This document shows, piece after piece, positions 17,120-26,096 of a stretch of 64,000 bases of DNA. The stretch is from assembly GCF_000733295.1 (NCBI RefSeq), contig NZ_JPMI01000142.1, forward strand, positions 90,634-154,633. The letters are read 5' to 3'. Positions within the stretch are counted from its first letter, which is position 1. Each line of letters opens with the position of its first letter. Made by a program: the position numbers and the translations under genes. Under the pieces are notes generated by a model, which worked only from the letters and a program-made list of their open reading frames with translations, was not told the origin of the DNA and did not search any database. This DNA comes from Archangium violaceum Cb vi76 (GTDB taxonomy: Bacteria > Myxococcota > Myxococcia > Myxococcales > Myxococcaceae).

Positions 17120-20100
17120 ATGGACACCCTCGACCGCTTCCAGTTGCCCCAGCGCCTCTACGGACGCGACACGCACGTCGCCACGTTGCTGCGGAGCTTC
17201 GAGCGGGTCATCCAGGAAGGCCAGTCGGAGCTCATCCTGGTCCGCGGCTACTCCGGAATCGGCAAGTCGTCGGTGGTGCACACGCTGAGGGAGCCGGTGG
17301 TGCGGCGGCAGGGGTTCTTCCTGAGCGGGAAGTCCGAGCAGTTCCAGGGGGACATTCCCTACGCCACCCTGTCACAGGCCCTGGGCGGCCTGACGCAACA
17401 GCTCCTGGAGGGCCCGGAGGAGCAGCTCGCCCGGTGGAGGGAGCGGCTGCGCGAGGCGTGGGGCGAGCAGGGCCAGGTCCTCGTGGACGTGGTGCCCCAA
17501 CTGGAGCGCGTGGTGGGCCGGCAGCCAGCGGTTCCGGAGCTGCCTCCGGGAGACGCGCTGTATCGCTTCCAGCGGCTGTTCCAGAAGTTCCTCGGCGTGT
17601 TCGCCACCCCCGAGCACCCGCTCGTCGTGTTCCTGGATGATCTGCAGTGGGCGGATCTGGCGAGCCTCCGGCTCCTCCAGCACCTGCTCACCCACCCGGA
17701 GACGCCGCCGCTGCTGCTGATTGGCGCCTATCGCGACAACGAGGTGGGTCCCTCCCATGCGCTGTCGCTGAGGCTGACGGAGCTGCGCACCGCGCAGGTG
17801 CGGATGACGGACCTCCGGCTCGAGCCGCTGAGCCCCGAGCACATCCAGCAGTTCGTCGCGGACGCCCTGCCGGGAGCGGGCGAGGGCATGGTGGGGCCGC
17901 TGTCGGCCCTGGCCCACGAGAAGACGGGCGGCAATCCCTTCTTCCTCACCCAGTTCATGTTGACGTTGCACCGGGACGGCCTGCTGACCCGGACGGCCGA
18001 GGGCGGGTGGCGGTGGGATGCCGCGGGTGTCCGGGCACAGGACTACTCCGACAACGTCGCCGACTTCATGGTGAGCCGGCTGCGCCAGTTGCCCGTCCGG
18101 ACCCAGCACCTGCTGCAACTGGCCGCGTGCGTGGGCAACATCTTCCCGCGCCAGTTGCTGCTCATCCTCTCCGGCGCGGAGCCGGGAGAGGTGGAATCCG
18201 GCCTCGAGGAGGCGATCCGCGAGGGCATGCTGGTGCGCGGCGGCCCGGAGCAGTGCCGCTTCCTCCACGATCGCATCCAGCAGGCGGCCTATGACCTCAT
18301 CCCCGAGCCGGAGCGCAAGGCCGTCCACCTGCGCATCGGCCGCCTGCTGCTGGCGAGCCTGCCGCCGGAGGAGCTCCGCGAGCAGCTCTTCGATGTGGTG
18401 GGACAGCTCGACGCGGGAGTGGAGCTGATCACCGACGCGGGCGAGCGCCACCGGGTCGCCCGGCTGAACGCCGAGGCGGGCAGGAAGGCCCGGGCCTCGA
18501 TCGCGTTCCGCTCGGCCGCGGACTTCTTCGCGCTGGCCTTCACGCTCATTCCGGGTGACCCCTGGGAGACGGACCCGGAGCTGGCGTTCAGGCTCCAGCT
18601 GGACCGGGCCCACAGTGAGTTCATGAGCGGCAACGCCGCCGGGGCGCGCCGGCTGGTGGAGTCGCTCCGTCCCCGGGCCCTGAGCCGCGTGGACCTGGCG
18701 GCGGTCTATCGCCTGGACAGCGAGCTGCTCCTCGCCGCCAATGAAATCCAGGGCGCCAGGAGCTGTCTGCTGGAGGCCCTGGACCGGCTCGGCATGCCCC
18801 TGCCTCCCCACCCCTCCCGGAGAGAGGTGGCGATCGCCAACGACGAGGTGTGGGCCCTGCTGGGTGAGCGCTCCATCGAGGAGCTCCTCGAGCTGCCCCT
18901 CATGACCGACCCGGGCATGAGGGCGGTGATGGACGTGCTCGCCGCGCTGTTCACCCCGGCCATCTTCACGGACGAGAACCTGCTCATCCTCCACCTGTGC
19001 CGGATGGTCTCCCTGAGCCTCCTGTACGGAAATACCGAGGCCTCCGTCCACGGGTACGGCTGGTACGGGCTGACACAGGGGGCCGCCTTCAAGCGGTACC
19101 GGGAAGGCCATGCCTTCGGCGTACTCGCGAGCGAGCTGGTGGAGCGCCACGGTTTCTCCGCCGCGCGGGGGCGGGCGCTGTACGCCCTGGAGCTGAACAG
19201 CTATTGGGTGCGCCCCCTCTCCTACTCGCTGGAGGTCGTCCGCGACGCCTTCCACCAGGCGCTGCAGGGCGGGGACTTCCAGATCGCCTGCTACTGCAGC
19301 AACCACATCGTCACGGACCGCCTCCTCCTGGGACACCCGCTGGAGGACGTGTACCAGGAGAGCCTCACGCGGCTCGACTTCGCGCGCCAGTCCGGCTTCC
19401 AGGCCGTGCAGGACGTCCTCGTCCACTCCCAGCGCTATGTGCAGCAGCTGCGTGGGCTGTCGCGCTCGTTCGACACGATGAGTGGTGACGGCTTCGACGA
19501 GGACGCCTTCGAGGCCGGCCTCACCGTGCACCACATGAGCACCATGCGGTGCTGGTACTGGATCCTCAAGATGCAGTCGCGCTTCATGTGCGGCGCCTAC
19601 GCGCAGGCGCTGGAGGCGGGGGACCAGGCCGCGGAGCTGACCTGGGCCTCGCTCGGCCACATCCAGCTCTTGAACTTCCACCTCTACCGGGCGCTGGCGC
19701 TGGCGGCCTGCTACCCGGCGGCGGCGCCCCAGGAGCAACGGCAGTACCTGGACACCATGTGGCAGCACCAGCAGCAACTGGCGGAGTGGGCGGGCCTGTG
19801 TCCCGACACCTTCCGCGCCGCCGAGCGGATGGTGTCCGCGGAGCTCTCCCGCCTCACCGGCGGCATGGAAGAAGCGCTCCGGGCCTACGAGGAGGCCATC
19901 CACTCCGCGCGCGCGCACGGCTTCATCCAGAGCGTCGGCCTCGCCAACGAGCTGGCGGCGAGGTTCTGGCGCGAGCGCCGGGTCCCCACCCTCGCGGACA
20001 CCTATGCCCGGCACGCGCGCGAGGCCTATTTGAAGTGGGGGGCGCTGGGGAAGGTCCGGCACCTGGAGGCGCTGTGGCCCCAGTTGGTTCCCCTCACGGC

Positions 20101-21520
20101 CCTCCATTCGCCCCACGCCGAGGTGGAGGCGGCCCAGAAGCTCGATGTGCTCGCCGTGGGGAGGGCCCAACGGGCCATCTCCGGAGAGCTGGACCTCGAG
20201 CGGCTGGCGACGACACTGGTGCGCGTGGCCGCCGAGCACGCGGGGGCCTCCCAGGGCGCCCTGCTCCTCGCCCACGAGGGCGGTCTCTCGATCGCGGCGC
20301 TCCTGGAGACCCGGGAGGAGGATCTGCCCGGGAGTTTGATCTCCTACGTCGAGCGGACCCGGGAGCACGTGCTCATCGCGGACACCGCGCTGCCCCACCC
20401 CTTCTCATCCGAGACGTCCTTCGAGGGGAGCCCGCTCCGCTCGGTGCTCTGCCTGCCCCTGGTGCACCAGGAGGAGCTCCAGGGCGTGCTGTACCTGGGG
20501 AACACCCTCTCCGCACATACCTTCACCCCGGCACGCCTGTCGCTGCTCGGACAGCTGGCCGCGCAAGCCGCGATCTCGATCGAGAACGCGCGGCGGCACG
20601 CCGTGCTCCAACGCGCCGTGGCCTCCCTGCGCGGTGCCCACGAAGCGCTCGCGCAACGCATGGAGGAGCAGGCGTGGGAGCTCGAGCAGGCCCAGGCCCG
20701 GCTGGGGGACGTGGCTCGCGAGACGGGCTCGTCCGAGGTGGCCGCCAACGTGCTGCACAACATGGGCAACGTCCTCACCAGCGCCGTCCTCAACGCCCAG
20801 ATCCTCCGCGACAAGGTGGAGAACTCGCGCATGGTCCGGCTCAAGCAGCTCACGAGCCTGCTCGAGCAACATCAGGGAGACCTCGCGGACTTCCTGACGA
20901 AGGATCCCCGGGGCCCCCAGTGGATGACCTACCTCTCCGGCCTGGCCGATGAGCTGCTGCGTGAGCACACGTCCCTGAAGGAGAGCGCGGGGAAGCTGAG
21001 GGAGCACATCGAGCACATGCGCGCCATCATCCAGGTGCAGCAGGCCTATGCCCGGAGCTCGCTCCTGCCCGAGGAGTGCGACCTGTCGCAACTGGTCGAG
21101 GATGCACTGAGCATCCAACTGCCGGCGCTCCAGCGCAATGGCATCACCGTCACCCGGGAGCTTCGCGCGCAGCCCAAGGCGCGGCTGGACAAGCACCGGG
21201 TGTTGCAGATCCTCATCAACCTGCTCACCAATGCCCGCAACGCCATGAGTGCGTTGCCCGTGACCCAACGGCAGCTGCGGGTGCGGCTCGATGCGGAGGG
21301 AAGCACGGCGCGCATCCAGGTGGTGGACAGCGGGAAGGGAATCGCTCCGGAGCACCGCGAGCGGTTGTTCTCGCAAGGCTTCACCACCCGCGAGGAGGGA
21401 CAGGGCCTGGGGCTCTACTCGAGCAGCCTGGCGGCGAAGTCCCTGGGCGGCCGGCTCACCCTGGACAGCGAGGGGCCCGGCAAGGGCGCCACGGCCACGC
21501 TGGAGCTTCCGCTCGCGTAG
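17120..21520 (+). CDS. Giant AAA-ATPase/TPR-like/GAF/atypical histidine kinase
   Basis: 1466 residues. The N-terminal STAND-type AAA domain has Walker A GYSGIGKS (43-50) and Walker B VVFLDDLQWAD (about 169-179). A long helical repeat region follows (about 350-1000), then GAF (about 1015-1165), a coiled coil, and an atypical kinase module. There the phosphoacceptor box is VLHNMGNVLTS with H1213 instead of the usual HEINNP, plus an ATPase domain ending in VVDSGKGIAP and GQGLGLYSSSLAAKSLGG. Related proteins usually begin with a Ser/Thr kinase domain; here the protein starts directly at the AAA part (LYGRDTHVATLL), so that domain is missing. Probably a cytoplasmic stress or starvation sensor. Confidence 0.9.
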   Translation: MDTLDRFQLPQRLYGRDTHVATLLRSFERVIQEGQSELILVRGYSGIGKSSVVHTLREPVVRRQGFFLSGKSEQFQGDIPYATLSQALGGLTQQLLEGPEEQLARWRERLREAWGEQGQVLVDVVPQLERVVGRQPAVPELPPGDALYRFQRLFQKFLGVFATPEHPLVVFLDDLQWADLASLRLLQHLLTHPETPPLLLIGAYRDNEVGPSHALSLRLTELRTAQVRMTDLRLEPLSPEHIQQFVADALPGAGEGMVGPLSALAHEKTGGNPFFLTQFMLTLHRDGLLTRTAEGGWRWDAAGVRAQDYSDNVADFMVSRLRQLPVRTQHLLQLAACVGNIFPRQLLLILSGAEPGEVESGLEEAIREGMLVRGGPEQCRFLHDRIQQAAYDLIPEPERKAVHLRIGRLLLASLPPEELREQLFDVVGQLDAGVELITDAGERHRVARLNAEAGRKARASIAFRSAADFFALAFTLIPGDPWETDPELAFRLQLDRAHSEFMSGNAAGARRLVESLRPRALSRVDLAAVYRLDSELLLAANEIQGARSCLLEALDRLGMPLPPHPSRREVAIANDEVWALLGERSIEELLELPLMTDPGMRAVMDVLAALFTPAIFTDENLLILHLCRMVSLSLLYGNTEASVHGYGWYGLTQGAAFKRYREGHAFGVLASELVERHGFSAARGRALYALELNSYWVRPLSYSLEVVRDAFHQALQGGDFQIACYCSNHIVTDRLLLGHPLEDVYQESLTRLDFARQSGFQAVQDVLVHSQRYVQQLRGLSRSFDTMSGDGFDEDAFEAGLTVHHMSTMRCWYWILKMQSRFMCGAYAQALEAGDQAAELTWASLGHIQLLNFHLYRALALAACYPAAAPQEQRQYLDTMWQHQQQLAEWAGLCPDTFRAAERMVSAELSRLTGGMEEALRAYEEAIHSARAHGFIQSVGLANELAARFWRERRVPTLADTYARHAREAYLKWGALGKVRHLEALWPQLVPLTALHSPHAEVEAAQKLDVLAVGRAQRAISGELDLERLATTLVRVAAEHAGASQGALLLAHEGGLSIAALLETREEDLPGSLISYVERTREHVLIADTALPHPFSSETSFEGSPLRSVLCLPLVHQEELQGVLYLGNTLSAHTFTPARLSLLGQLAAQAAISIENARRHAVLQRAVASLRGAHEALAQRMEEQAWELEQAQARLGDVARETGSSEVAANVLHNMGNVLTSAVLNAQILRDKVENSRMVRLKQLTSLLEQHQGDLADFLTKDPRGPQWMTYLSGLADELLREHTSLKESAGKLREHIEHMRAIIQVQQAYARSSLLPEECDLSQLVEDALSIQLPALQRNGITVTRELRAQPKARLDKHRVLQILINLLTNARNAMSALPVTQRQLRVRLDAEGSTARIQVVDSGKGIAPEHRERLFSQGFTTREEGQGLGLYSSSLAAKSLGGRLTLDSEGPGKGATATLELPLA

Positions 21521-21560
21521 CCGGGCCATCCCCACGGGAGATGCTCCCCGCCGGCCCCAC

Positions 21561-22208
21561 TCAGTAGGTGACGATGCTGGGAGCCAGCGACCACTGGCCG
21601 AAGAAGCCAGAGTAGGTGGCGGTGAAGTTGTTTCCCGTCACGATCGGGTACGGCCAGGCAGTGGTCGCCGGATCCTCGGTGAGCGAATTCCCACCGAAGG
21701 AGCCAGTCACCTGGAGGTCGCCGGTGGTGAGGAGGGAGAGCCCACTCAAGGAGGTGCCGGCCGGCATCCCGGCCCCACCATTCGTCGGCACGTGATTCGA
21801 CATCAGACCCACCACCTTCAGGGAGACCAACGAGCTCGGGTTCAGACTGTGGACGCGGATGCGGGTCCAGGGACCGAAAGCCCGGATGTACTCTCCGAAG
21901 GAGTAGCCGGCCACGAGCCCATCGGCACTGACGGCGATCGCGATGTCCGGCAGGAGCTTCGAGGTCGCCAACTCGACGGTCGCGGGCGTCAGCCCGCAGG
22001 TGGCGGGCGAGACCACCGCGCTCTGGACGGAGATCTTGTAGAGCGGCCGGTAGTAGTACGGCCACTCCGGATCGGCCACCTCCACGACCTTGATCGCGAA
22101 ATCACAACCGTAGAAGGAGGCATGCTGCTCACTGACGGGCGTCTGCGCATGAGCCGATGAACCGAGCAACGCGACAATCCCAACGGCAATCGTTCCAAAC
22201 CAACGCAT
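21561..22208 (-). CDS. Secreted protein of unknown function
   Basis: 215 residues with a clear signal peptide (MRWFGTIAVGIVALLGSSAHA). The mature part has a pair of cysteines (C35 in FYGCDF and C70 in SPATCGLT), beta-type sequence and Ser/Gly/Thr-rich C-terminal strands (GGNSLTEDPATTAWPYP). I recognise no family. The start is set by the signal peptide and by GGAGG about ten bases upstream. It lies downstream of the beta-helix protein gene on the same strand but 68 bp away. Confidence 0.6.
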   Translation of the reverse strand: MRWFGTIAVGIVALLGSSAHAQTPVSEQHASFYGCDFAIKVVEVADPEWPYYYRPLYKISVQSAVVSPATCGLTPATVELATSKLLPDIAIAVSADGLVAGYSFGEYIRAFGPWTRIRVHSLNPSSLVSLKVVGLMSNHVPTNGGAGMPAGTSLSGLSLLTTGDLQVTGSFGGNSLTEDPATTAWPYPIVTGNNFTATYSGFFGQWSLAPSIVTY

Positions 22209-22275
22209 GAGTACGGCCTCCACTGGGGAAGGGGGCTCGGACTCTATGTGCCTGGAAGAGCGGAACGCACGGACT

Positions 22276-23766
22276 TCACTCCAGTACGGAGGAACCCGTA
22301 TCCACCCCAAGTACTTGTCTCCACACCTCGAGCTTCTCAGGGGAAGTGAGGGTGAGTTGCTCACCCGGGAAGTTCGCGCCATCGCCCTTCAGGACGCCAC
22401 CGCTGGCGTACTGGTTTTCCCTCATCAACAGCCCCGGGCGATAACCGGCGGCACCTAGGCGAAGCAGCAACGATTGCGAGCCTCCTCGGAGGACATTGTT
22501 CCTGACCTCGAGCCCCGTGACGCTCCGGCCATCCGCCGCCAGCATCAGCCCGTAGCTGGCCGTGGTCTCGACGGTGTTGCCCACCACCCGCATGTTCCTC
22601 GCGCCCTCGATGCGGATGCCCTGCCCGTTTCCCGCGGGGATGTTGCGGATGTCCTGGAAGAGGTTGCCCTCCACCACGATGTTCTCGGGAGGCGTGCCGC
22701 CATCGAGGACGGAAACACCGCGCCCGGCGCGAGAGATGGAATTGCCCTGGATGAGGATGTCCCGGGCGCCGACGTGGATGACCACGGCCTCTCCGGCCGA
22801 TGAGCCCGCCTGACGGATGGCCGTGTTGGGGAAGCCGGAAATGACATTGTCCCGCACGGTGACGCGCAGGCACTGCTTGATGTCCACCCCGTTCTCGCCC
22901 TCGTCGTGCAGTGTGTTGCCCTCGATGAGCACGCCGTCCGCGGGACCAGAACCCGGCTGACATTGAATGGAGTCGCCCGAGTTGTGATGGATGTCATTGT
23001 CCCGGACGACGATGTTCCGCGCCGGGCCCACCACCGCCACGCCATGGGAGTCGTCTCCCGGCTTGATGAAGTGGTGGATGTGATTGTTCCGCACCGTGAT
23101 GTCCCGCGCACCCTCCACGCAGACACCCGCGCCCGAGGTGCCACCCTTCAGCTCGCTGCCCGAGAGGATGGACTGGCTCGCGGTAGCATCGAAGAGCACG
23201 GCGAACATGCCCGCTCCCCCGACATCGATGAGCAGGTTCTCCAGGTTCCACCGCCCCTGCACGCGGAGGACCGCGCCGCGCACCCTGTCCTTCGGCACGA
23301 GGGTGGGCCTCGGCGAGCCCTCTCCACGCAGGGTGATGGGGGCAACGTCCGAGCCACGCGACTCGAGGACGAGCTCCTCCGGATAGACCCCCGGAAGCAC
23401 CCGGATGACCTCCCCCGGCTTCGCGAGCGCCGCCGCCCGGCCGATGGTCCGCAGGGGGGCCTCGAGCGTGCCCGCCCCACCGTCCGAGCCCTTCGTGCTC
23501 ACGTACCAGCTCCGGCCCGAAGGCACCGGCGGTGGCGGCACGGGCGAGGGCTCCGTCGGCGAGGGCTCCGATGGCTCGGGCCGGGGCTCCTCCGGAGCGG
23601 GCAGTACCACGTGGGGCGACTGCGCATCCTCGGGACTGTCGTGTGCCGGAACCCCCGGCTCGCAGGCGAGCAGGAGCAGACAGGTGAACACTCCACACGC
23701 GCCCTTGAAGCGACCCTCGCCACCCGCGCCTCGCGTCACCCTGGACCCCCGCTCGCCAGCCCCCAT
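22276..23766 (-). CDS. Right-handed parallel beta-helix lipoprotein
   Basis: About 496 residues. A lipoprotein-type hydrophobic stretch (CLLLLACEPG) is followed by a ~50-residue Pro/Glu/Ser linker (EPSEPSPTEPSPVPPPP). Then comes a domain opening WYVSTKGSDGGAGTLEAPLRTI, the DUF1565/pectate-lyase entry motif. It continues with ~12 beta-helix coils of the form VRDNDIHHNSGDSIQ, IEGNTLHDEGENGVD and VVGNTVETTASYG. These proteins bind or cleave acidic polysaccharides at the cell surface. The start is uncertain: ATGs at 23766 and 23802 both lack a good ribosome-binding site. The 5' leader is Arg/Gly-rich, so a GTG nearer the signal may be used. Confidence 0.8.
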   Translation of the reverse strand: MGAGERGSRVTRGAGGEGRFKGACGVFTCLLLLACEPGVPAHDSPEDAQSPHVVLPAPEEPRPEPSEPSPTEPSPVPPPPVPSGRSWYVSTKGSDGGAGTLEAPLRTIGRAAALAKPGEVIRVLPGVYPEELVLESRGSDVAPITLRGEGSPRPTLVPKDRVRGAVLRVQGRWNLENLLIDVGGAGMFAVLFDATASQSILSGSELKGGTSGAGVCVEGARDITVRNNHIHHFIKPGDDSHGVAVVGPARNIVVRDNDIHHNSGDSIQCQPGSGPADGVLIEGNTLHDEGENGVDIKQCLRVTVRDNVISGFPNTAIRQAGSSAGEAVVIHVGARDILIQGNSISRAGRGVSVLDGGTPPENIVVEGNLFQDIRNIPAGNGQGIRIEGARNMRVVGNTVETTASYGLMLAADGRSVTGLEVRNNVLRGGSQSLLLRLGAAGYRPGLLMRENQYASGGVLKGDGANFPGEQLTLTSPEKLEVWRQVLGVDTGSSVLE

Positions 23767-23854
23767 CGAAGCGCCGAAGGTCTTCACGAGGGCCGCCGGC
23801 ATCAAGGGGACGGACCTGGGGAAAGGTGCGCACCTGCCCCACGGGGTGGGGTTG

Positions 23855-24925
23855 CTACCAGGAGGAACTGGCCCCACCCCCGCCGGAACCGCCCCCTCCC
23901 CCACCCCAGGAACCGCCCGAGCTGGAGCCACCCGAAGACGAGGAGCTGAACGTGGAGCCCGAGTCGCTGAGGAAGAAGAACAAGAGCTCCAGCAGCACCC
24001 GGAAGACGGGCGGATAGGTGCCGATCACCAGCACGACGGCGAGGAGGGAAAAGGTCTTCCCGGACTCGAGGATCATGCTCAGCACGTTCATGCCGTGGTG
24101 GTCCGCGAGCGCCACCAGGCTGCCCACCACGGCGCTCAGCCCCAGAACGAAGGCAATCCGGAAGGAGAAGTGCTGCGCCGCGAGGGTGACCACCAGGAAC
24201 ATCACGGCGAAGGTGGCCCAGGCCAGCAGGAAGTGGAACGTGGGGATCCAGATCGAGTGCACCATCAGGCCCGTGAGGGCCATGGGCACGAGGACGAGCC
24301 CTCCGATGCTGCCGGCCAGCCGCGAGGTGCCAAGCCGCTCGCGCCAGACGCTCAGGCAGCAGCCGAGCAGCACGCCCGCGAGGATTCCCATCCCGATCAG
24401 CGCCAGCATGATGTTGTTCACTCGCGCGGCGCTCACCGGAGCGAAGCCGGAGAACTCCGGCACGTCCTGGACATCCGGCAGGCGATTGCGCACGCCCTGG
24501 ATGACGCTCAGCAGGGCCCCACGGTAGTCATGCTCGCGCAGCAGCGGACCTTGCGCGTCGAGAAGGCTCCTCACCGCGTCGTCCGGCAGGTACTCCTCCA
24601 GCCCATAGCCCACATCCAGGCGCACGCGCCGGTCATCCACCGCGAGCACGAAGAGGAGCCCATTGTCCAGGCCGGCGGTGCCTCCCTTCCACGCCTCGAA
24701 GACCCGCGTCGCGTAGTCCTCGATGGGCTCGCCCCCGGTGGAGTCCACGAGGAGCATCGCCATCTGCACGCCCGTCTCGTTGCGCAAGCGCACCAGCGCG
24801 CTGGCCACCTCTTCATTGTCCGAGGACGACAGCAGCCCGCTCTGATCCACCACGGGCTCGTTGATGACCGGTGTGCTCCCCAGCAGGAGCGCCGGCAACA
24901 GCAGCACCAGGGCCGAGGCCTTCAC
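23855..24925 (-). CDS. TPM-domain (YgcG-like) membrane protein with Gly/Ser tail
   Basis: 356 residues starting at a GTG that overlaps the stop of the upstream gene. A signal-like helix (ASALVLLLPALLL) precedes a TPM domain at about 30-165 (VVDQSGLLSS, NGLLFVLAVDDRRVRLDVGYGLE, RGALLSVIQGV), the family once called DUF477. Four or five membrane helices follow, then a low-complexity tail of Ser and Gly ending in GGGASSSW, as in many YgcG proteins. TPM proteins are thought to act in membrane-protein quality control or photosystem repair, but the bacterial role is open. It is translationally coupled to the LemA-like gene. Confidence 0.8.
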   Translation of the reverse strand: MKASALVLLLPALLLGSTPVINEPVVDQSGLLSSSDNEEVASALVRLRNETGVQMAMLLVDSTGGEPIEDYATRVFEAWKGGTAGLDNGLLFVLAVDDRRVRLDVGYGLEEYLPDDAVRSLLDAQGPLLREHDYRGALLSVIQGVRNRLPDVQDVPEFSGFAPVSAARVNNIMLALIGMGILAGVLLGCCLSVWRERLGTSRLAGSIGGLVLVPMALTGLMVHSIWIPTFHFLLAWATFAVMFLVVTLAAQHFSFRIAFVLGLSAVVGSLVALADHHGMNVLSMILESGKTFSLLAVVLVIGTYPPVFRVLLELLFFFLSDSGSTFSSSSSGGSSSGGSWGGGGGGSGGGGASSSW

Positions 24926-25551
24926 CACGAGGTCACCTCGGAAGACAGGGGCACGGAGGAAGGCAGCCCCGAGAGGCGCACCACCCAGGAGCGTGGGAAG
25001 GAGGACGCGGAGGCGTTGTACTCGGTGGCCACGAGGTCGTAGCGCCGCTGCTCCACGCTCACCCGGTTCTCCGCGCCGGAAATCTGGGCGTCCCGCTCCG
25101 GGCCGGGAGTGGCGGTGGCATAGCGCGCCTGCTCCCGTGCCCGCCGCTCCACCACGTTGCGCACCTGCGCGCGCTGGCGCGTCACCTCCTGCAGCGTCGA
25201 GTTGAGGCCATTGCGCACGACGAGGCCACTCATCCCGAGCACCACCGCCACGCCAGCGGCGACCCACGCCCCCTTGCGCAAACGCTCGCGCCGGGCCCGC
25301 CGCGCCCGCTCCGCCTCGAGCTTCGCTTGCTCCTGCTCCCGGCGGCGCTGCTCCAGCACCGCCATCGCCTGATCGATGTACTCGGCGGGGATGTCCAGCT
25401 CCTGCCCGATGCGCTTGACGTCCTCGGTGGTGAGCGTCTCCGGCGCCGCGTCCTTCTGCATCAGCCGGGTGGCGGTGTGGATGAGGTCGTCCACGTCATC
25501 GACGGCGACCTGCTGCCCCTGGGGGGAACGGTTCCGCGTCACGTCACTCAT
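24922..25551 (-). CDS. LemA-like membrane-anchored coiled-coil protein
   Basis: 209 residues. The N-terminal ~70 residues are soluble and helical (TEDVKRIGQELDIPAEYIDQAM), followed by a charged Arg/Glu coiled coil, a transmembrane helix at about 94-112 (GAWVAAGVAVVLGMSGLVV), and a C-terminal helical part rich in Arg/Gln (VTRQRAQVRNVVERRAREQ) ending EVTSW. Position between two TPM genes is the hallmark of LemA partners, but the sequence is only loosely LemA-like. The N-terminal block resembles a SHOCT/helical domain. Its start overlaps the stop of the first TPM gene by four bases (ATGA), and its stop overlaps the second. Confidence 0.6.
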   Translation of the reverse strand: MSDVTRNRSPQGQQVAVDDVDDLIHTATRLMQKDAAPETLTTEDVKRIGQELDIPAEYIDQAMAVLEQRRREQEQAKLEAERARRARRERLRKGAWVAAGVAVVLGMSGLVVRNGLNSTLQEVTRQRAQVRNVVERRAREQARYATATPGPERDAQISGAENRVSVEQRRYDLVATEYNASASSFPRSWVVRLSGLPSSVPLSSEVTSW

Positions 25552-26000
25552 GCCTGGCTCACCACGTCCGGAAGTTCGTTGCCCCGGGTGTCCTCACCGG
25601 GAACGGCGGTGCGAAGCAGTCCGCCAATGCGCTCGATGGCCGTTTCCAACCCCGCCACGGGAGCCCCCTCGCGGAAGCCCTGGGCGAGCCCGTCCACCAC
25701 CTCCTGCCAGAAGCCCGGCTGGGCCGCGCCGTGGACGCCCTGGCCCGCGTAGACGGCGGTCTTGCGGTCGGCCACCGCGACGTAGAGGAGCACCCCCGTG
25801 TCCGCGGCCGTGCGGCGCATCCCGAGCTCCTCGAAGACCTGGGCGGCCCGGGCCAGCGGCTCCCCTCCGCGACAGCTGCGCTCGAGGCGGACGACCACCT
25901 CGCCCCGGTGCCCCTCTTCCGCCTGGCGGATGGCCGCCACCAGGCGCGCCTCCTCCGCCTTGCTCAGCTTCCATCTCGGACGCATCCACGACCAATCCAT
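25548..26000 (-). CDS. Soluble TPM-domain protein
   Basis: A 150-residue protein covering one TPM domain without signal peptide. VVVRLERSCRGGEPLARAAQVFEELGM and TGVLLYVAVADRKTAVYAGQGVH are the two core blocks, and WQEVVDGLAQGFREG the last. It resembles the second, cytoplasmic TPM protein that accompanies LemA/YgcG pairs. It is first in a three-gene coupled operon with the LemA-like protein and the membrane TPM protein. The start could be M1 or M6. It is divergent from the TAXI gene with a 96-bp shared region. Confidence 0.8.
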   Translation of the reverse strand: MDWSWMRPRWKLSKAEEARLVAAIRQAEEGHRGEVVVRLERSCRGGEPLARAAQVFEELGMRRTAADTGVLLYVAVADRKTAVYAGQGVHGAAQPGFWQEVVDGLAQGFREGAPVAGLETAIERIGGLLRTAVPGEDTRGNELPDVVSQA

Positions 26001-26096
26001 GGCGGGGAGGATATGCCATCCGACCGAGCGGCGGAACGAGCTCCCCCGCCAGCCCAGCGGACATTCTCCACGCGGCGTCTATACTGCGCGCCCATC

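Noticed and set aside
14866..17640. 924-residue plus-strand open frame
   Set aside because: Antisense to the sensor kinase; Gln/Asp/Arg-rich shadow with no family motifs, while the minus strand has clear GAF, PAS and kinase motifs.
17372..20398. 1008-residue minus-strand open frame
   Set aside because: Antisense shadow of the giant kinase, low complexity (Gln, Val, Arg).
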